DNA of 64,000 bases from Pelorhabdus rhamnosifermentans (GCF_018835585.1 NZ_JAHGVE010000001.1:372001-436000), one strand, 5' to 3'. Shown: positions 36,198-45,065, numbered from the stretch's first letter. Notes: generated by a model not told the origin, from the letters alone. Program-made: numbers and translations.

Positions 36198-36251
36198 GGG
36201 ACGGGGTTATCGACACTGTGATCATAGAGATGTTGTCAGTAACCCCGTCCC
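36198..36251. repeat. GGGACGGGGTTA long hairpin (REP-like)
   Basis: GGGACGGGGTTA (36198-36209) pairs with TAACCCCGTCCC (36240-36251), with GACA/TGTC continuing inside. The form recalls the 'gggac...gtccc' palindromes associated with REP-type Y1 transposases in Firmicutes, but no such transposase lies here. TGGCA/TGCCA precedes it. Confidence 0.5.
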
Positions 36252-36288
36252 TGCGACACACCTACGACACACCTAGCTTAAGCTATTT

Positions 36289-36708
36289 TCACATCCAGGA
36301 AGTCTTAGTTTCAAGGCGTATACCATCCTCAGAGGTAGCCTGCGTTAAACTGTCCTCCTGAGCCTGAATACATATAAAATATAAATCCTTATCACCGGCT
36401 GTCCAAGCTCTTTCTGCCGACGGAGCCACTCGAATCAGACTGCCTTCCTGAACAGGAAATTCCTCTCCATCCACAAAAAACTTGCCGTTACCACTAATAA
36501 AAATATAAAGTTCCTCATTTTTCTTATGCGCATGAACAAACGGCGCTGCCTGCTCCGCCGGGAGACAATTCAGTGAAACTTCAGAGCCGCTAAGACCAAG
36601 CTCATTGCCTATAAAATACTTACCCTTAACGCCTTTAAAATTATGATTTAGTAGATTTTTAAGCGATCCAATATCTGTTAAAGTGTAGTTATTACCCCTG
36701 GTTGTCAT
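36289..36708 (-). CDS. Single-domain cupin protein
   Basis: 139 residues with a cupin 2 core: PFVHAHKKNEELYIFISGNG (about 60-79) with metal ligands H-x-H...E, then FFVDGEEFPVQEGSLIRVAP. Function may be sugar isomerisation, small-molecule oxidation or sensing; nothing in the sequence decides. ATG 36708 lies 38 bases from GTGTATATACAC, a palindrome repeated before the adjacent marR gene, so it is the probable target of that regulator. Confidence 0.85.
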   Translation of the reverse strand: MTTRGNNYTLTDIGSLKNLLNHNFKGVKGKYFIGNELGLSGSEVSLNCLPAEQAAPFVHAHKKNEELYIFISGNGKFFVDGEEFPVQEGSLIRVAPSAERAWTAGDKDLYFICIQAQEDSLTQATSEDGIRLETKTSWM

Positions 36709-36745
36709 TATAATTACCCCTTTCGTCCCTTATCATTAAATTTAT

Positions 36746-36757
36746 GTGTATATACAC
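36746..36757. promoter_or_regulatory. MarR-type operator before the cupin gene
   Basis: The perfect 12-bp palindrome GTGTATATACAC, identical to 37240-37251. Confidence 0.65.
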
Positions 36758-36775
36758 CAATTTATATAAAAATAT

Positions 36776-37234
36776 TTAGGGTGCGAGCGCCTCCAATTTT
36801 GCCATTATTTTTGTAAACTTAGCCAAGTCCTCTTCGCCGAGATATTCTTTTATTGATACCTGAGCCTCACCCCATAACCTCCAGGCCTCAGCTGCCGCAT
36901 TACTTCCCTCTGCCGTTAGTGTTACCTGCCGTGTGCGTGAATCCTGACCAGACCTTATAATGATTAATCCAGCTTCAGTCAAAGGCTTGAGATTCCGATT
37001 AAGCGTAGTACGGTCAATTCGCATACTTTTAGCCACTTCACTAATTGTCTTGCCTTCAGCCATCTCAATCTGCCGCAGCAGCCCCATCTGGGCAATCGTA
37101 AGGCCGCTAGGTTTCAGGACTTGATTATAAAACTGCGCAACAGCCCGGGAAGCTCGATGAATGTTCATGAAGTTACAAGGACTAGATGGTTTGGGATATG
37201 TTTCTTTGATATGTTTCAAGATAGCTACCCTCAT
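36776..37234 (-). CDS. MarR-family transcriptional regulator
   Basis: 152 residues from ATG 37234. The winged helix-turn-helix is EGKTISEVAKSMRIDRTTLN and RNLKPLTEAGLI, with wing SGQDSRTRQVTLTAEG. The frame is open to 37312 (TTG), but that extension would place the codons of the operator palindrome inside the gene, so a downstream start is favoured. No strong ribosome site precedes 37234, and ATG 37144 (MNIHRAS) remains possible. The identical palindrome upstream of this gene and of the cupin gene suggests self-repression and cupin repression. Confidence 0.85.
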   Translation of the reverse strand: MRVAILKHIKETYPKPSSPCNFMNIHRASRAVAQFYNQVLKPSGLTIAQMGLLRQIEMAEGKTISEVAKSMRIDRTTLNRNLKPLTEAGLIIIRSGQDSRTRQVTLTAEGSNAAAEAWRLWGEAQVSIKEYLGEEDLAKFTKIMAKLEALAP

Positions 37235-37239
37235 ATTGT

Positions 37240-37251
37240 GTGTATATACAC
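37240..37251. promoter_or_regulatory. MarR-type operator before the marR gene
   Basis: The perfect 12-bp palindrome GTGTATATACAC just upstream of the favoured start of the MarR gene. Confidence 0.65.
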
Positions 37252-37391
37252 GTAAATTGTAATATTTCCTAAGATAAATGTCAAGCCTTATTTTTACATC
37301 CATTTTGAGCAAATAATTGGGGTCAGACTGGCTAAGTCAATTTTTAGATGAGTCAGGGGACGATTTCTTGACTCATATTGTTTTTCGGAAA

Positions 37392-37438
37392 TTCGCCGTT
37401 CTGCCCGATACGGTGAACCGTATCGGGTAGACGGCGAA
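37392..37438. other. Long stable hairpin
   Basis: TTCGCCGT and GCCCGATACGG pair with CCGTATCGGG and ACGGCGAA around a TGAA loop, with a small internal loop. It lies between convergent-free spacers downstream of the MATE gene; no T run follows directly. A weaker CCGG hairpin with T run at about 37520-37545 may be the actual terminator region. Confidence 0.5.
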
Positions 37439-37549
37439 AAATGGCTTGAACCCTTGTGTAATCATGGATTGGAGCTTTGCTTTTTATGGAGCAAGGGGAC
37501 GTTCTAGTGTTTCCGGACAGTCATGCCGGATTTTTTTATCTTTCTTTAT

Positions 37550-38881
37550 TTAGCTTCTGCTATGCAACTCATTTTTAATTTTGCTTACCAAGAGGTATGC
37601 AGCTGCAAAGGTCACAGTCTCTGCCAAAGGTGTGGTAAGCCATATCCCTATATCACCTAAAATATAAGGCAGTACCAATAGAAAAAACAATATAAGAACC
37701 AGACTGCGCAGACTGGAAACGAACAACGCTGCTTTGGCCTTGCCAATTGATGTAAAGAAGGCTGCGACTATCATGTTATACCCATTTAGAATAAACGCGA
37801 TGGAAAAAATTCTCAGACCTATCCCACCAATATTTAGAAGTTCCTGATTGTTATGGGAAAATATACTGATGATATCTTCCGCATAGACTAAAGACACTAT
37901 ACATACCACTAAGCCTACTGCAAACACAGCTTTAACACCTATCCCTAACAGCTTGAATATTACATCCATATTTTTGGCTCCAAAATTATAGCTGATAAGC
38001 GGATGAATACCTATTGCAATTCCCGTAAGCACCATGCTCTGTATGAACACAACATAGCCAATGATAGTTTGCGCCGCAACGCCATTAACGCCAATTCTCT
38101 CCATTAAAACCAGGTTAAATGCGAAAATAGTAATTGAAATGGAAATCTGCGCGATAAATTCCGCTGAACCATTAAATATAATGTTTTTGCAATCAGTAAA
38201 ATTAGGGCTGAATTTAGTGAATTGATAGACTGATCTGTTCGTTAAAAAATACATCAGTCCAAACAAGCAAGGCACCAATACTGAAAGACCTGATGCTAAC
38301 GCAGCGCCGCACATGCCCCAGTCCAATTTCATGATGAACACATAATCCAAAATAACATTAAAAATATTGCCAGACACGCCAAACAACAAGGACAACAGAG
38401 GCTTGCCTTCTGCCCGGATAAACATGGAAAAAGCCATATTCAGCATCATAAATACGTAAAAATATACAATTACACCGAGAAAGTCTTTTACATATTCCTG
38501 TACAATACCGTGTGCATCCAACAAAACCACAATGTCATCCAAGAATGCGGCAATAAACAGCACAATGCTTGTATCTACGGCTAAAATTCCGCTTAATGCA
38601 ACCGAGAAGTAGTAGCTGGCCTGTTTCTTTTGCTTTGCGCCAAGACTTTGTGCGGCAAGCGTTACACCACCCACTCCGATCAGAAGGGTAACCGCTAACA
38701 GGATATACATGAGCGGCAAAGTAAGATTGATAGCTGCCAGACCGCTTTCTCCAACTTTCCAGCCAATAAATACGCCATCTACTACAATAATAAATGAAGT
38801 AAGAAACATGGCAATTATACAGGGAACTGAATAACTGAAAAATGTTTTAACAATATTCTTTTCTTCCATAGTCTCGTTCAT
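37550..38881 (-). CDS. MATE-family efflux transporter
   Basis: 443 residues, 12 predicted TM segments in two homologous halves. It begins FFSYSVPCIIAMFLTSFIIV with the IVDGVFIGWKVG pattern typical of MATE proteins, and contains MLNMAFSMFIRAEGKP (about 150). It exports cationic compounds using Na+ or H+ gradients. ATG 38881 is preceded by AAAGGGG. Eighty bases separate it from an AraC/GyrI-type regulator gene on the same strand, a common drug-sensing arrangement, so it is probably controlled by that regulator. Confidence 0.9.
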   Translation of the reverse strand: MNETMEEKNIVKTFFSYSVPCIIAMFLTSFIIVVDGVFIGWKVGESGLAAINLTLPLMYILLAVTLLIGVGGVTLAAQSLGAKQKKQASYYFSVALSGILAVDTSIVLFIAAFLDDIVVLLDAHGIVQEYVKDFLGVIVYFYVFMMLNMAFSMFIRAEGKPLLSLLFGVSGNIFNVILDYVFIMKLDWGMCGAALASGLSVLVPCLFGLMYFLTNRSVYQFTKFSPNFTDCKNIIFNGSAEFIAQISISITIFAFNLVLMERIGVNGVAAQTIIGYVVFIQSMVLTGIAIGIHPLISYNFGAKNMDVIFKLLGIGVKAVFAVGLVVCIVSLVYAEDIISIFSHNNQELLNIGGIGLRIFSIAFILNGYNMIVAAFFTSIGKAKAALFVSSLRSLVLILFFLLVLPYILGDIGIWLTTPLAETVTFAAAYLLVSKIKNELHSRS

Positions 38882-38961
38882 TGATATACCCCTTTTCTAT
38901 TTACTCTCTTTGTATTCTACATTGATAAATAAATAGGGGCTTCTGAATTCGAGCTTTTTAT

Positions 38962-39828
38962 TTAGCTTTCCTGTATTGGAATACAAATTTCCGCCCGGAT
39001 ATTTCCTCTGTCATCTATCTCCGAGTGATAGATTTCCAGCATCGGCCTGTTATCAAGTTTATATTGGCAATAAGGCAACCATAATGAAACGATTTCATTG
39101 AAGGCCAGGATAAATTTATTTAATTTATCGTAGAAATCATAACAAGCATACAGCCCTGACGGAATCCGGTGGACATTTACACTGGTCGGTTTATCAACTG
39201 CTATACACATATCATACATGCAGTGATCTTCATTGGCTATGAGCGGATCGTCATACGAAATACCCACAAAAAGATAATCTTTATCAAGTAGACATTGCTT
39301 TTCCATTTCTTTGCAAAAAAGGTCCCAAGCCTCTTTTAGATCTCTTGTATAGTTGCAAATAACCCGCTTATACATTAAATTCATGCCTTCTATTCTTTTT
39401 ATCCGCATTTTTGCAGAAATTTCTTCAAAGGCATGCTCGTCTTTCTTCATATTGCGAATATGCTCTGCAACAGCTGCAAATGAATCCTTGAACGGTACAT
39501 CATTCATTTTTCGATAATCAGAGGCACTTACATCAAAGTATTGTTTAAAAGCAGAAGCAAAATTTGACGGACTATAACCGGATTCTATCGCAATGGTTGT
39601 AATGGGCCTGCTTTTTGCAGCCCGCAGCTTGAAGGCAGCACTTTCGAGCTTTATTCTTTTAATAAAAGAATATATATTTTGACCAACAGTCAGCTTAAAT
39701 ACTCTATTGAAATAATACTTTGAGAAACAGCATTGTTCTGCTATTTCTTCCACTGTCAAACTCTTATCCAGATTCTGATATATATAGTTTATAGCCTGAT
39801 TTATGCTCATAAGATAATCGCTAGGCAA
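38962..39828 (-). CDS. AraC-type regulator with GyrI-like effector domain
   Basis: 288 residues. The N-terminal AraC DNA-binding domain (about 10-110) shows LTVEEIAEQCCFSKYYFNRV and SGYSPSNFASAFKQYFDVSA. The C-terminal GyrI-like domain (about 125-285) binds small hydrophobic cations in relatives such as Rob and SoxS-like multidrug regulators. The order HTH first, sensor second is typical of this class. ATG 39828 is preceded by AGGAGG at suitable distance. It probably activates the downstream MATE gene. Confidence 0.9.
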   Translation of the reverse strand: MPSDYLMSINQAINYIYQNLDKSLTVEEIAEQCCFSKYYFNRVFKLTVGQNIYSFIKRIKLESAAFKLRAAKSRPITTIAIESGYSPSNFASAFKQYFDVSASDYRKMNDVPFKDSFAAVAEHIRNMKKDEHAFEEISAKMRIKRIEGMNLMYKRVICNYTRDLKEAWDLFCKEMEKQCLLDKDYLFVGISYDDPLIANEDHCMYDMCIAVDKPTSVNVHRIPSGLYACYDFYDKLNKFILAFNEIVSLWLPYCQYKLDNRPMLEIYHSEIDDRGNIRAEICIPIQES

Positions 39829-39928
39829 AATGCTTTTCCTCCTATCTTGGAATCTTTCGCTAATTAGGAACTATTATATCTCATTAAAAAATATCTGCCT
39901 AATTGTATTACAAATAATTGACAAAAAT

Positions 39929-39949
39929 ATATTTGTATGATACAAATAT
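39929..39949. promoter_or_regulatory. MarR operator overlapping its own promoter
   Basis: ATATTTGTAT-G-ATACAAATAT, a perfect 21-bp palindrome. A TTGACA box (39918-39923) with TACAAA 17 bases later would place the operator on the promoter of the marR gene. The same core is found at 40458. Confidence 0.75.
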
Positions 39950-39965
39950 TAATAGAGAGAAGGGA

Positions 39966-40427
39966 GTGAAAAATATAATTAGTGAAGAAGAAAAATATAA
40001 TCGATGTATAGAAGATATTGGCGAGTTGTTGCAAAAGGCAGTACGAACTTTTCAAGTTTTAGAGAGAAAACAAATTAAGGTACACGGTTTTACCAGTTCG
40101 CAGTGTTATATATTACTGGAAATATATAAACACCAGACACTTTCTATTAATGAGATTAGTGAAAAAATGCATCTTGAGATTAGTACTATTACTAGAATTA
40201 TGAACAATTTAGTTCGGGATGAGCTGATTCTTCGTGAAAGATCTATATACGATAAAAGGGTTGTCGAGGCTGTTCTCACGGAGAAAGGTAAAGCGGTTGC
40301 TCTGGGACTTAAGAAAAGTATTGAGAATTATTATAGGGACATCATTTCTAACTTGCCACGGGGGCATGTTCGCGAAGTTATGGATGCGGTAGAATTGCTT
40401 GTAGCCGCTTTAGAGAAAGCTAAGTAG
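39966..40427 (+). CDS. MarR-family regulator of the aminotransferase-EamA unit
   Basis: About 153 residues from GTG 39966 (GAGAG six bases upstream); the exact start is uncertain and the frame is open from 39918. The winged helix-turn-helix is LSINEISEKMHLEISTITRI and MNNLVRDELILRERSIYDKR. Two near-identical long palindromes, one on its own promoter and one before the aminotransferase gene, make it the likely repressor of both. Ligand unknown; given an aminotransferase and a DMT exporter downstream, an amino acid or analogue is plausible. Confidence 0.85.
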   Translation: MKNIISEEEKYNRCIEDIGELLQKAVRTFQVLERKQIKVHGFTSSQCYILLEIYKHQTLSINEISEKMHLEISTITRIMNNLVRDELILRERSIYDKRVVEAVLTEKGKAVALGLKKSIENYYRDIISNLPRGHVREVMDAVELLVAALEKAK

Positions 40428-40457
40428 TAAAGATTAAAAGTATGTACTGGTGATAAC

Positions 40458-40482
40458 GTATATTTGTATAATACAAATATAC
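40458..40482. promoter_or_regulatory. MarR operator before the aminotransferase gene
   Basis: GTATATTTGTAT-A-ATACAAATATAC, a perfect 25-bp palindrome sharing the ATATTTGTAT core with 39929-39949, 70 bases upstream of ATG 40552. Confidence 0.78.
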
Positions 40483-40551
40483 TGGAATTAATAGGAGATA
40501 AAATGATTGAAGGGTTATAATCAAATCAATAAGAGAAAGGGGTACTAGTAT

Positions 40552-41790
40552 ATGGAAAATTTTATTCAGCAATTATTTGCGGAGCGAGTTGGCGGAAGTA
40601 AATTTGGGAATGATGCCATACTTTACAAATTTGAGAAAATAAAAAAAGCCAAAAGAGAGGCGCTTAAGAACAATCCCAATTTGGAATTGATTGATCTTGG
40701 AGTGGGTGAACCAGATTGGATGGCGGAGAAGGAAGTTGTCGAAGTATTATACAACCAAGCGAAGTTGAGAGAAAATAGAGGATATACCGACAATGGTATC
40801 TGGGAATTTAAGGATGCGGCTGTTCATTATATGGAGAAGGTTTATCAAGTTTATGGTCTTAATTCAGTTAATGAAGTGAATCATGGGATTGGATCGAAGT
40901 CAATTTTGGCGCTTCTGCCGCTGGCTTTTATTAATCCTGGTGATATTACTATTATGACTGTACCCGGATATCCTGTTATGGGGACGATGACAAAGGCTTT
41001 AGGGGGAGAAGTGGTTAATTTACCACTTTTAGCTGAAAATAATTATTTACCTAATTTAGATTCTTTGACCTTAGAACAACGCCGTAAAGCAAAATTGTTG
41101 TATATTAACTATCCTAACAATCCAACGGGAGCTACAGCGACTAAAGAGTTCTTTGAAAAAGTCGTAGAGTTTGCCCAAGAAAATAAGATTATTGTCGTAT
41201 CAGATGCTGCTTATGCGGCGCTTACTTTTGATGGAGAGCGTCCGCTTAGTTTTTTATCTGTTAAAGGTGCTAAAGATGTTGGGATAGAAGTTCACTCGTT
41301 ATCTAAAGCATTCAATATGACTGGCTGGCGACTTGCGTTCGTGTGTGGTAATGAATGGGTAATTAAAGGCTTCGCAACTGTAAAAGATAATAATGATTCT
41401 GGTCAGTTTGCTGCCATTCAAATGGCGGGCGTTTATTGTCTACAGCATTCTGAAATAACGGAAAAAACAGCTTTGAAATATTCCCGCCGTCATACTTTGT
41501 TGGTAAATGCACTGAAACATATTGGTTTCTCAGTAAGCAAGCCAAAAGCGTCATTTTATCTGTATGTGGGCATTCCAAAACGCACTAAAAATGGAAGACG
41601 TTTTATATCAGCAGAAGATTTTTCGGATTTCTTAATTAGAGAAAAATTAATTTCGACTGTTCCCTGGGATGATGCAGGGGCATATATTAGACTTTCCGTT
41701 ACCTTTGATGCAAAAGATGAAGTCGAAGAAGAGAAGCTTATTGCTGAAATAGTGCGCCGCTTTGATGAGGTTGGTTTTATTTTCGAATGA
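40552..41790 (+). CDS. PLP-dependent aminotransferase (LL-diaminopimelate aminotransferase-like)
   Basis: 412-residue fold type I, class I/II aminotransferase. It begins with the DapL-like IDLGVGEPDWMA (about 46) and YTDNGIWEFKDA (about 78). YINYPNNPTGA (about 185) holds the PLP-phosphate region, and VVSDAAYAAL (about 220) the Asp to the pyridine. The PLP Lys is in HSLSKAFNMTGWR (about 250), and the carboxylate Arg in GAYIRLSV near the C-terminus. ATG 40552 follows GAAAGGGG. It is followed 25 bases later by an EamA transporter and preceded by a MarR palindrome. Regulated expression argues for a specialised catabolic or export-linked role instead of lysine synthesis, but this is inference. Confidence 0.85.
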   Translation: MENFIQQLFAERVGGSKFGNDAILYKFEKIKKAKREALKNNPNLELIDLGVGEPDWMAEKEVVEVLYNQAKLRENRGYTDNGIWEFKDAAVHYMEKVYQVYGLNSVNEVNHGIGSKSILALLPLAFINPGDITIMTVPGYPVMGTMTKALGGEVVNLPLLAENNYLPNLDSLTLEQRRKAKLLYINYPNNPTGATATKEFFEKVVEFAQENKIIVVSDAAYAALTFDGERPLSFLSVKGAKDVGIEVHSLSKAFNMTGWRLAFVCGNEWVIKGFATVKDNNDSGQFAAIQMAGVYCLQHSEITEKTALKYSRRHTLLVNALKHIGFSVSKPKASFYLYVGIPKRTKNGRRFISAEDFSDFLIREKLISTVPWDDAGAYIRLSVTFDAKDEVEEEKLIAEIVRRFDEVGFIFE

Positions 41791-41815
41791 GTGGAGTTAA
41801 AAAAGGTGGGGGAGC

Positions 41816-42709
41816 ATGAATCGGTCTCGTTTAATGGGATTGTTGGCCATTTTCTGCACTACTGTACTTTGGGGATTATCTTTTGTCAGTATCAAGGTAA
41901 CGGTGGCTGTGATTCCACCAATGACTTTGGCGTTTCTGCGTTTTTTAATTGCTTCAGTTATTCTTTTATTTCTACTTAAAAGAATGGAGCCTGACACGAG
42001 ACTGGCCAGGGTGGATATGCCATTAATGGCCCTGTCTGGACTGCTTGGCATCACAGCATTTAATAATTTTCAAAACATAGGTATCAAAATGACTACAGCC
42101 TCGTCAGCTTCAATGATTATTGCGGCAATACCCATGTTCACAGTTGTAGGGGAATTTTTAATTTTTAAAACAAGGCTGTCTTTATTGAAGATAATTAGTG
42201 TAATATTATCCGTAGGTGGAGTGTATTGTATTGTCGCTTTTTCACAACAAGAATCAACAGATGGCTTTTTAGGCAATATATTTATGGTTGGTGCAGCTGT
42301 TGCTTGGGTTGCATACACTTTAATAACAAGACCTTTGAGTATGCGATATTCCCAGTTAGCGGTAGTTACATACCAAATTATTTTTGGTACATTGGCATTG
42401 ATTCCTTTCACATTTTTTGAATCTTGGGAATGGCAATCTGTTGACTGTTTCATTATTCTTCACTTGATTTATTTAGGCTTTTTTTGTTCAGCCTTAGCAA
42501 ATTATCTTTATGTATATGCAAAGGGAGTATTAGGGGTTAGCAGTGTCTCCTTCTTTATCAATCTTATACCGGTTATTTCAGTAATCGGTGGATTTACTAT
42601 TTTGCAGGAGCCAGTAAGTAAATTGCAAATGTTAGGCGGGGCTATTATTTTGTTTTCAGTATATATTGCCAATCGTAATGTAGAAAAAGCAACTGAATTA
42701 AGTGAATAA
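41816..42709 (+). CDS. EamA/DMT-family transporter
   Basis: 297 residues with two EamA repeats, ten TM segments: CTTVLWGLSFVSIKVTVAVI at the start and GGFTILQEPVSKLQMLGGAI in the last repeat. Family members export amino acids, nucleosides or drugs. The gene starts 25 bases after the aminotransferase, with GGTGGGGGAG as ribosome site, so both are likely one MarR-regulated unit, perhaps exporting the product or substrate of the aminotransferase. Confidence 0.88.
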   Translation: MNRSRLMGLLAIFCTTVLWGLSFVSIKVTVAVIPPMTLAFLRFLIASVILLFLLKRMEPDTRLARVDMPLMALSGLLGITAFNNFQNIGIKMTTASSASMIIAAIPMFTVVGEFLIFKTRLSLLKIISVILSVGGVYCIVAFSQQESTDGFLGNIFMVGAAVAWVAYTLITRPLSMRYSQLAVVTYQIIFGTLALIPFTFFESWEWQSVDCFIILHLIYLGFFCSALANYLYVYAKGVLGVSSVSFFINLIPVISVIGGFTILQEPVSKLQMLGGAIILFSVYIANRNVEKATELSE

Positions 42710-42734
42710 TTTTACCTGCTTGTTATCGTATTCC

Positions 42735-42783
42735 AGGATTAACTGGTGACGGGATTCAAATGGCATGGGATGCAGGAGCGGCT
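42735..42783 (+). pseudogene. FAD-dependent fumarate-reductase-like scrap
   Basis: GLTGDGIQMAWDAGAA matches the conserved GDGI-x-MAxxAGA loop of flavoprotein subunits of fumarate reductase-type oxidoreductases. Only 16 codons; no frame beyond. Confidence 0.4.
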
Positions 42784-42797
42784 AGAGATCGTATGAT

Positions 42798-42890
42798 CGT
42801 ATGGATGGAGCCATTGTCCGCGAAGGTGATAAGCTTGGTGTACCTACACCGGTGAATAAAACTCTCGTGGCTGACGTGAAAGGCATCGAA
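42798..42890 (+). pseudogene. Ketopantoate reductase (PanE/ApbA) C-terminal scrap
   Basis: DRMDGAIVREGDKLGVPTPV and NKTLVADVKGIE fit the C-terminal helix region of 2-dehydropantoate 2-reductases (NGxIVxxGxxxGxPTPxNxxL). The remainder is absent. Confidence 0.5.
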
Positions 42891-42945
42891 TACGTCATGT
42901 TTGAAATAGAACAGACTGTAGTGGTCCTTGATTGTCATTTTAGCC

Positions 42946-43806
42946 TTAACTAGTACTGCAGCTAGCATATTTTTTAGGAGAAATGCCAACTGCTTTGTTA
43001 AAAGCTTTTAAGAAATTACTATAATCGTTAAAGCCGCATTTTTCACAAACCTCGCTGATGCTTAAGTCCGTCATTAATAAAGATTTTGCTATGGTAATAC
43101 GGCGGGCATTAATGTACTTGTTAATAGTGGTACCGGTGGTTGCCTTGAAAATTCTGCATATATAAGAGGTGCTAATATAAAATTGTTCTGCCAAATGTTC
43201 AACGGTAAGGGGGTCGGTAATATGTTGATCAATGTAGGAAAGAATTTTTGACACTTGCTGATGGTATTGAAAGTTAGAATCGTCTATTTCTGAAAAATTA
43301 TTATTGATAAATAAACTATTGATCATAAGCATGAGTTCCATAAAGGCTACCCGTTCGATTATATCGCTCCCAAATTCATTGGTTGTAGTTATTTTACCGA
43401 CGAAATAAAGAAAGCGCTGCTGCTGTTCTTTCGTTAATGAAATACGATGATTAAATACTTGACTCCGTTCAGTAAAACAATAGTCAAGATTTGTTTTTTC
43501 AGTGGAAATTTTTTTCGCAAAGTCAGGATGGATGGAAATAACAATACGTTCATGCACCATATCAGTATTTGGAGTTAGATAATGGCTTTCAAATTGATTG
43601 ATGACAAATAAGTTGCCTGGATTAATATCATAAAAGCGATTATCAATCAAAAATTGTTTTCCGCCGGAAATAGAATAATATATTTCATAACAATCATGGA
43701 TATGCATATCCATGGTTTTTTCTTCATTATGTAAATGGGCAATGGAATAGTATTTGCTTTTCAGACATTCTGAAATTGCTAATTTACATGATGTAAATTT
43801 TTCCAT
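42946..43806 (-). CDS. AraC-family regulator with N-terminal cupin
   Basis: 286 residues. The cupin/arabinose-binding-like N-terminus shows MDMHIHDCYEIYYSISGGKQ (about 32-51) and INPGNLFVINQFESH. The C-terminal HTH pair is LTVEHLAEQFYISTSYICRI and CEKCGFNDYSNFLKAFNKAV, then GISPKKY. ATG 43806 is preceded by AGGATG. It would act as a sugar- or metabolite-responsive activator. No obvious target lies immediately downstream; the closest genes are the EamA unit (opposite strand) and the divergent ferredoxin-nitroreductase gene. Confidence 0.9.
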   Translation of the reverse strand: MEKFTSCKLAISECLKSKYYSIAHLHNEEKTMDMHIHDCYEIYYSISGGKQFLIDNRFYDINPGNLFVINQFESHYLTPNTDMVHERIVISIHPDFAKKISTEKTNLDYCFTERSQVFNHRISLTKEQQQRFLYFVGKITTTNEFGSDIIERVAFMELMLMINSLFINNNFSEIDDSNFQYHQQVSKILSYIDQHITDPLTVEHLAEQFYISTSYICRIFKATTGTTINKYINARRITIAKSLLMTDLSISEVCEKCGFNDYSNFLKAFNKAVGISPKKYASCSTS

Positions 43807-44009
43807 AGCACTTACATCCTTTCTTTATCTTATTTATATATTTCAGTATACTTAAAAAATTCAATATATGCAATATTTATACGATAAAATGCCATAATTA
43901 TGAAATAATGGTATGTTATACTTACTGCGTAAATTGATATAAGCTTAATAAAGTCATGTGATTTAAAATAGAAAGAGATGTGCTGCTAGTACCTATTAGT
44001 AAGGGTTTT

Positions 44010-44050
44010 AAAAGTCAACGAGGAAGCGTAGGCTTGCCGTTGACTTTTAT
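44010..44050. terminator. Strong hairpin before the nitroreductase gene
   Basis: AAAAGTCAACG (44010-44020) pairs with CGTTGACTTTT (44038-44048) and an inner AAGC/GCTT extends the stem. The U-rich side serves both strands. It lies in the divergent spacer 43807-44145, which also must hold both promoters, so it may act as an attenuator. Confidence 0.5.
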
Positions 44051-44145
44051 CTTTAAGTGAAATAAAATTTACATGATGAACCAGTTTTTGGTGCATTGTT
44101 CCATGGCCAGTTAGTGATGAGAAGTAATTTGAGGGGGGAGATTTT

Positions 44146-44961
44146 GTGGAGTTATTGACAGTCAACCAAGAACTCTGTGTGAAATGTGGGATTTGTGCTG
44201 AGGTATGTCCTAACGGAATTATTGGTATGTCGGCGGAAGGACCGCAAATGCTTTATGAACCGGCGTGTATTGCTTGTGGACATTGTACGGCGGTTTGTCC
44301 AGTAGCGGCCTTGGATAATGTAAAAGCACCATTGAGCAAGCAAGTAAAGCTTGATCAATATCCGGTGATTAACACAGAGACTGCCTATGCTTTTTTACGA
44401 TCACGTCGTTCGATACGCAACTATAAGAAAGATAAGATTGCCCAGGAGAAAATCTTGCAACTTCTTGATATTGCCAGATTTGCACCTTCAGGCTGTAATT
44501 CACAGGGGTTATCCTATGTTGTAATCGAAAACCCTGAAAAACTCAAAAAAATAACTGAAGCAACGATAGAATGGTTGGAAAAGCAAATTGAGACTAATGT
44601 AGAATGGGCAAAACCCTTTGCCGGGTTAGCAGAAGTTTATCGTAAGACAGGCGTTGATGTTGTGTTGCGTGAGGCTCCTTATTTAATAGTAGCTACTGTA
44701 CCGCAAGAGTTTTCGCTCGGACACGATAATGCACGGTTTTCTCTTGAATATGTAGAATTGTATGCTGCTGCTATGGGGTTGGGAACTTGCTGGGCAGGCT
44801 TTGTGGAAATAGCGGCAGGTGCTCAATATAAACCTATTTTGGAAGCTATGGAGATACCGGATGGATTTGCAGTTGCCGGGGTAATGATGTTGGGGTATCC
44901 TAAACATACATATCAACGGTTGGTTGATAGAAATCCCATAAAAGTAACATGGCTTGCGTAG
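44146..44961 (+). CDS. Ferredoxin-domain nitroreductase
   Basis: 271 residues. The N-terminal 60 form a two-cluster ferredoxin: CVKCGICAEVCPNG (about 11-24) and CIACGHCTAVCPVA (about 43-56), each CxxCxxCxxxCP. The rest is an FMN nitroreductase: FLRSRRSIRNYKKDKI (about 83-98), FAPSGCNSQG (about 113) and GLGTCWAGF (about 217). Such fusions take electrons from ferredoxin-type carriers to reduce nitro-, quinone- or ene-type substrates in anaerobes. GTG 44146 follows GGGGGGAG. It is monocistronic and followed by a hairpin repeat copy. Confidence 0.9.
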   Translation: MELLTVNQELCVKCGICAEVCPNGIIGMSAEGPQMLYEPACIACGHCTAVCPVAALDNVKAPLSKQVKLDQYPVINTETAYAFLRSRRSIRNYKKDKIAQEKILQLLDIARFAPSGCNSQGLSYVVIENPEKLKKITEATIEWLEKQIETNVEWAKPFAGLAEVYRKTGVDVVLREAPYLIVATVPQEFSLGHDNARFSLEYVELYAAAMGLGTCWAGFVEIAAGAQYKPILEAMEIPDGFAVAGVMMLGYPKHTYQRLVDRNPIKVTWLA

Positions 44962-44990
44962 ACATATAAATATACATTACACGATTCACC

Positions 44991-45060
44991 AGCTAAATCA
45001 GATTTTTTTACAATAATAGGAACGGCTCTTTGTCTAGTAAAGGACAAAGAGCCGTTTCGT
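44991..45060 (+). repeat. Dispersed hairpin repeat, copy 3
   Basis: AGCTAAATCAGATTTTTTTACAATAATAGG flank, then a perfect 14-bp stem AACGGCTCTTTGTC/GACAAAGAGCCGTT (45021-45034, 45043-45056) with loop TAGTAAAG. Compared with copies 1 and 2, TATTTG has become TCTTTG with the matching change on the other arm. The sequence is nearly identical to copy 4 at 53.9 kb. Confidence 0.8.
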
Positions 45061-45065
45061 AGTTA

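Noticed and set aside
36198-36251. Riboswitch or retron structure
   Set aside because: It is a simple long hairpin without a conserved aptamer core or a reverse transcriptase gene nearby.
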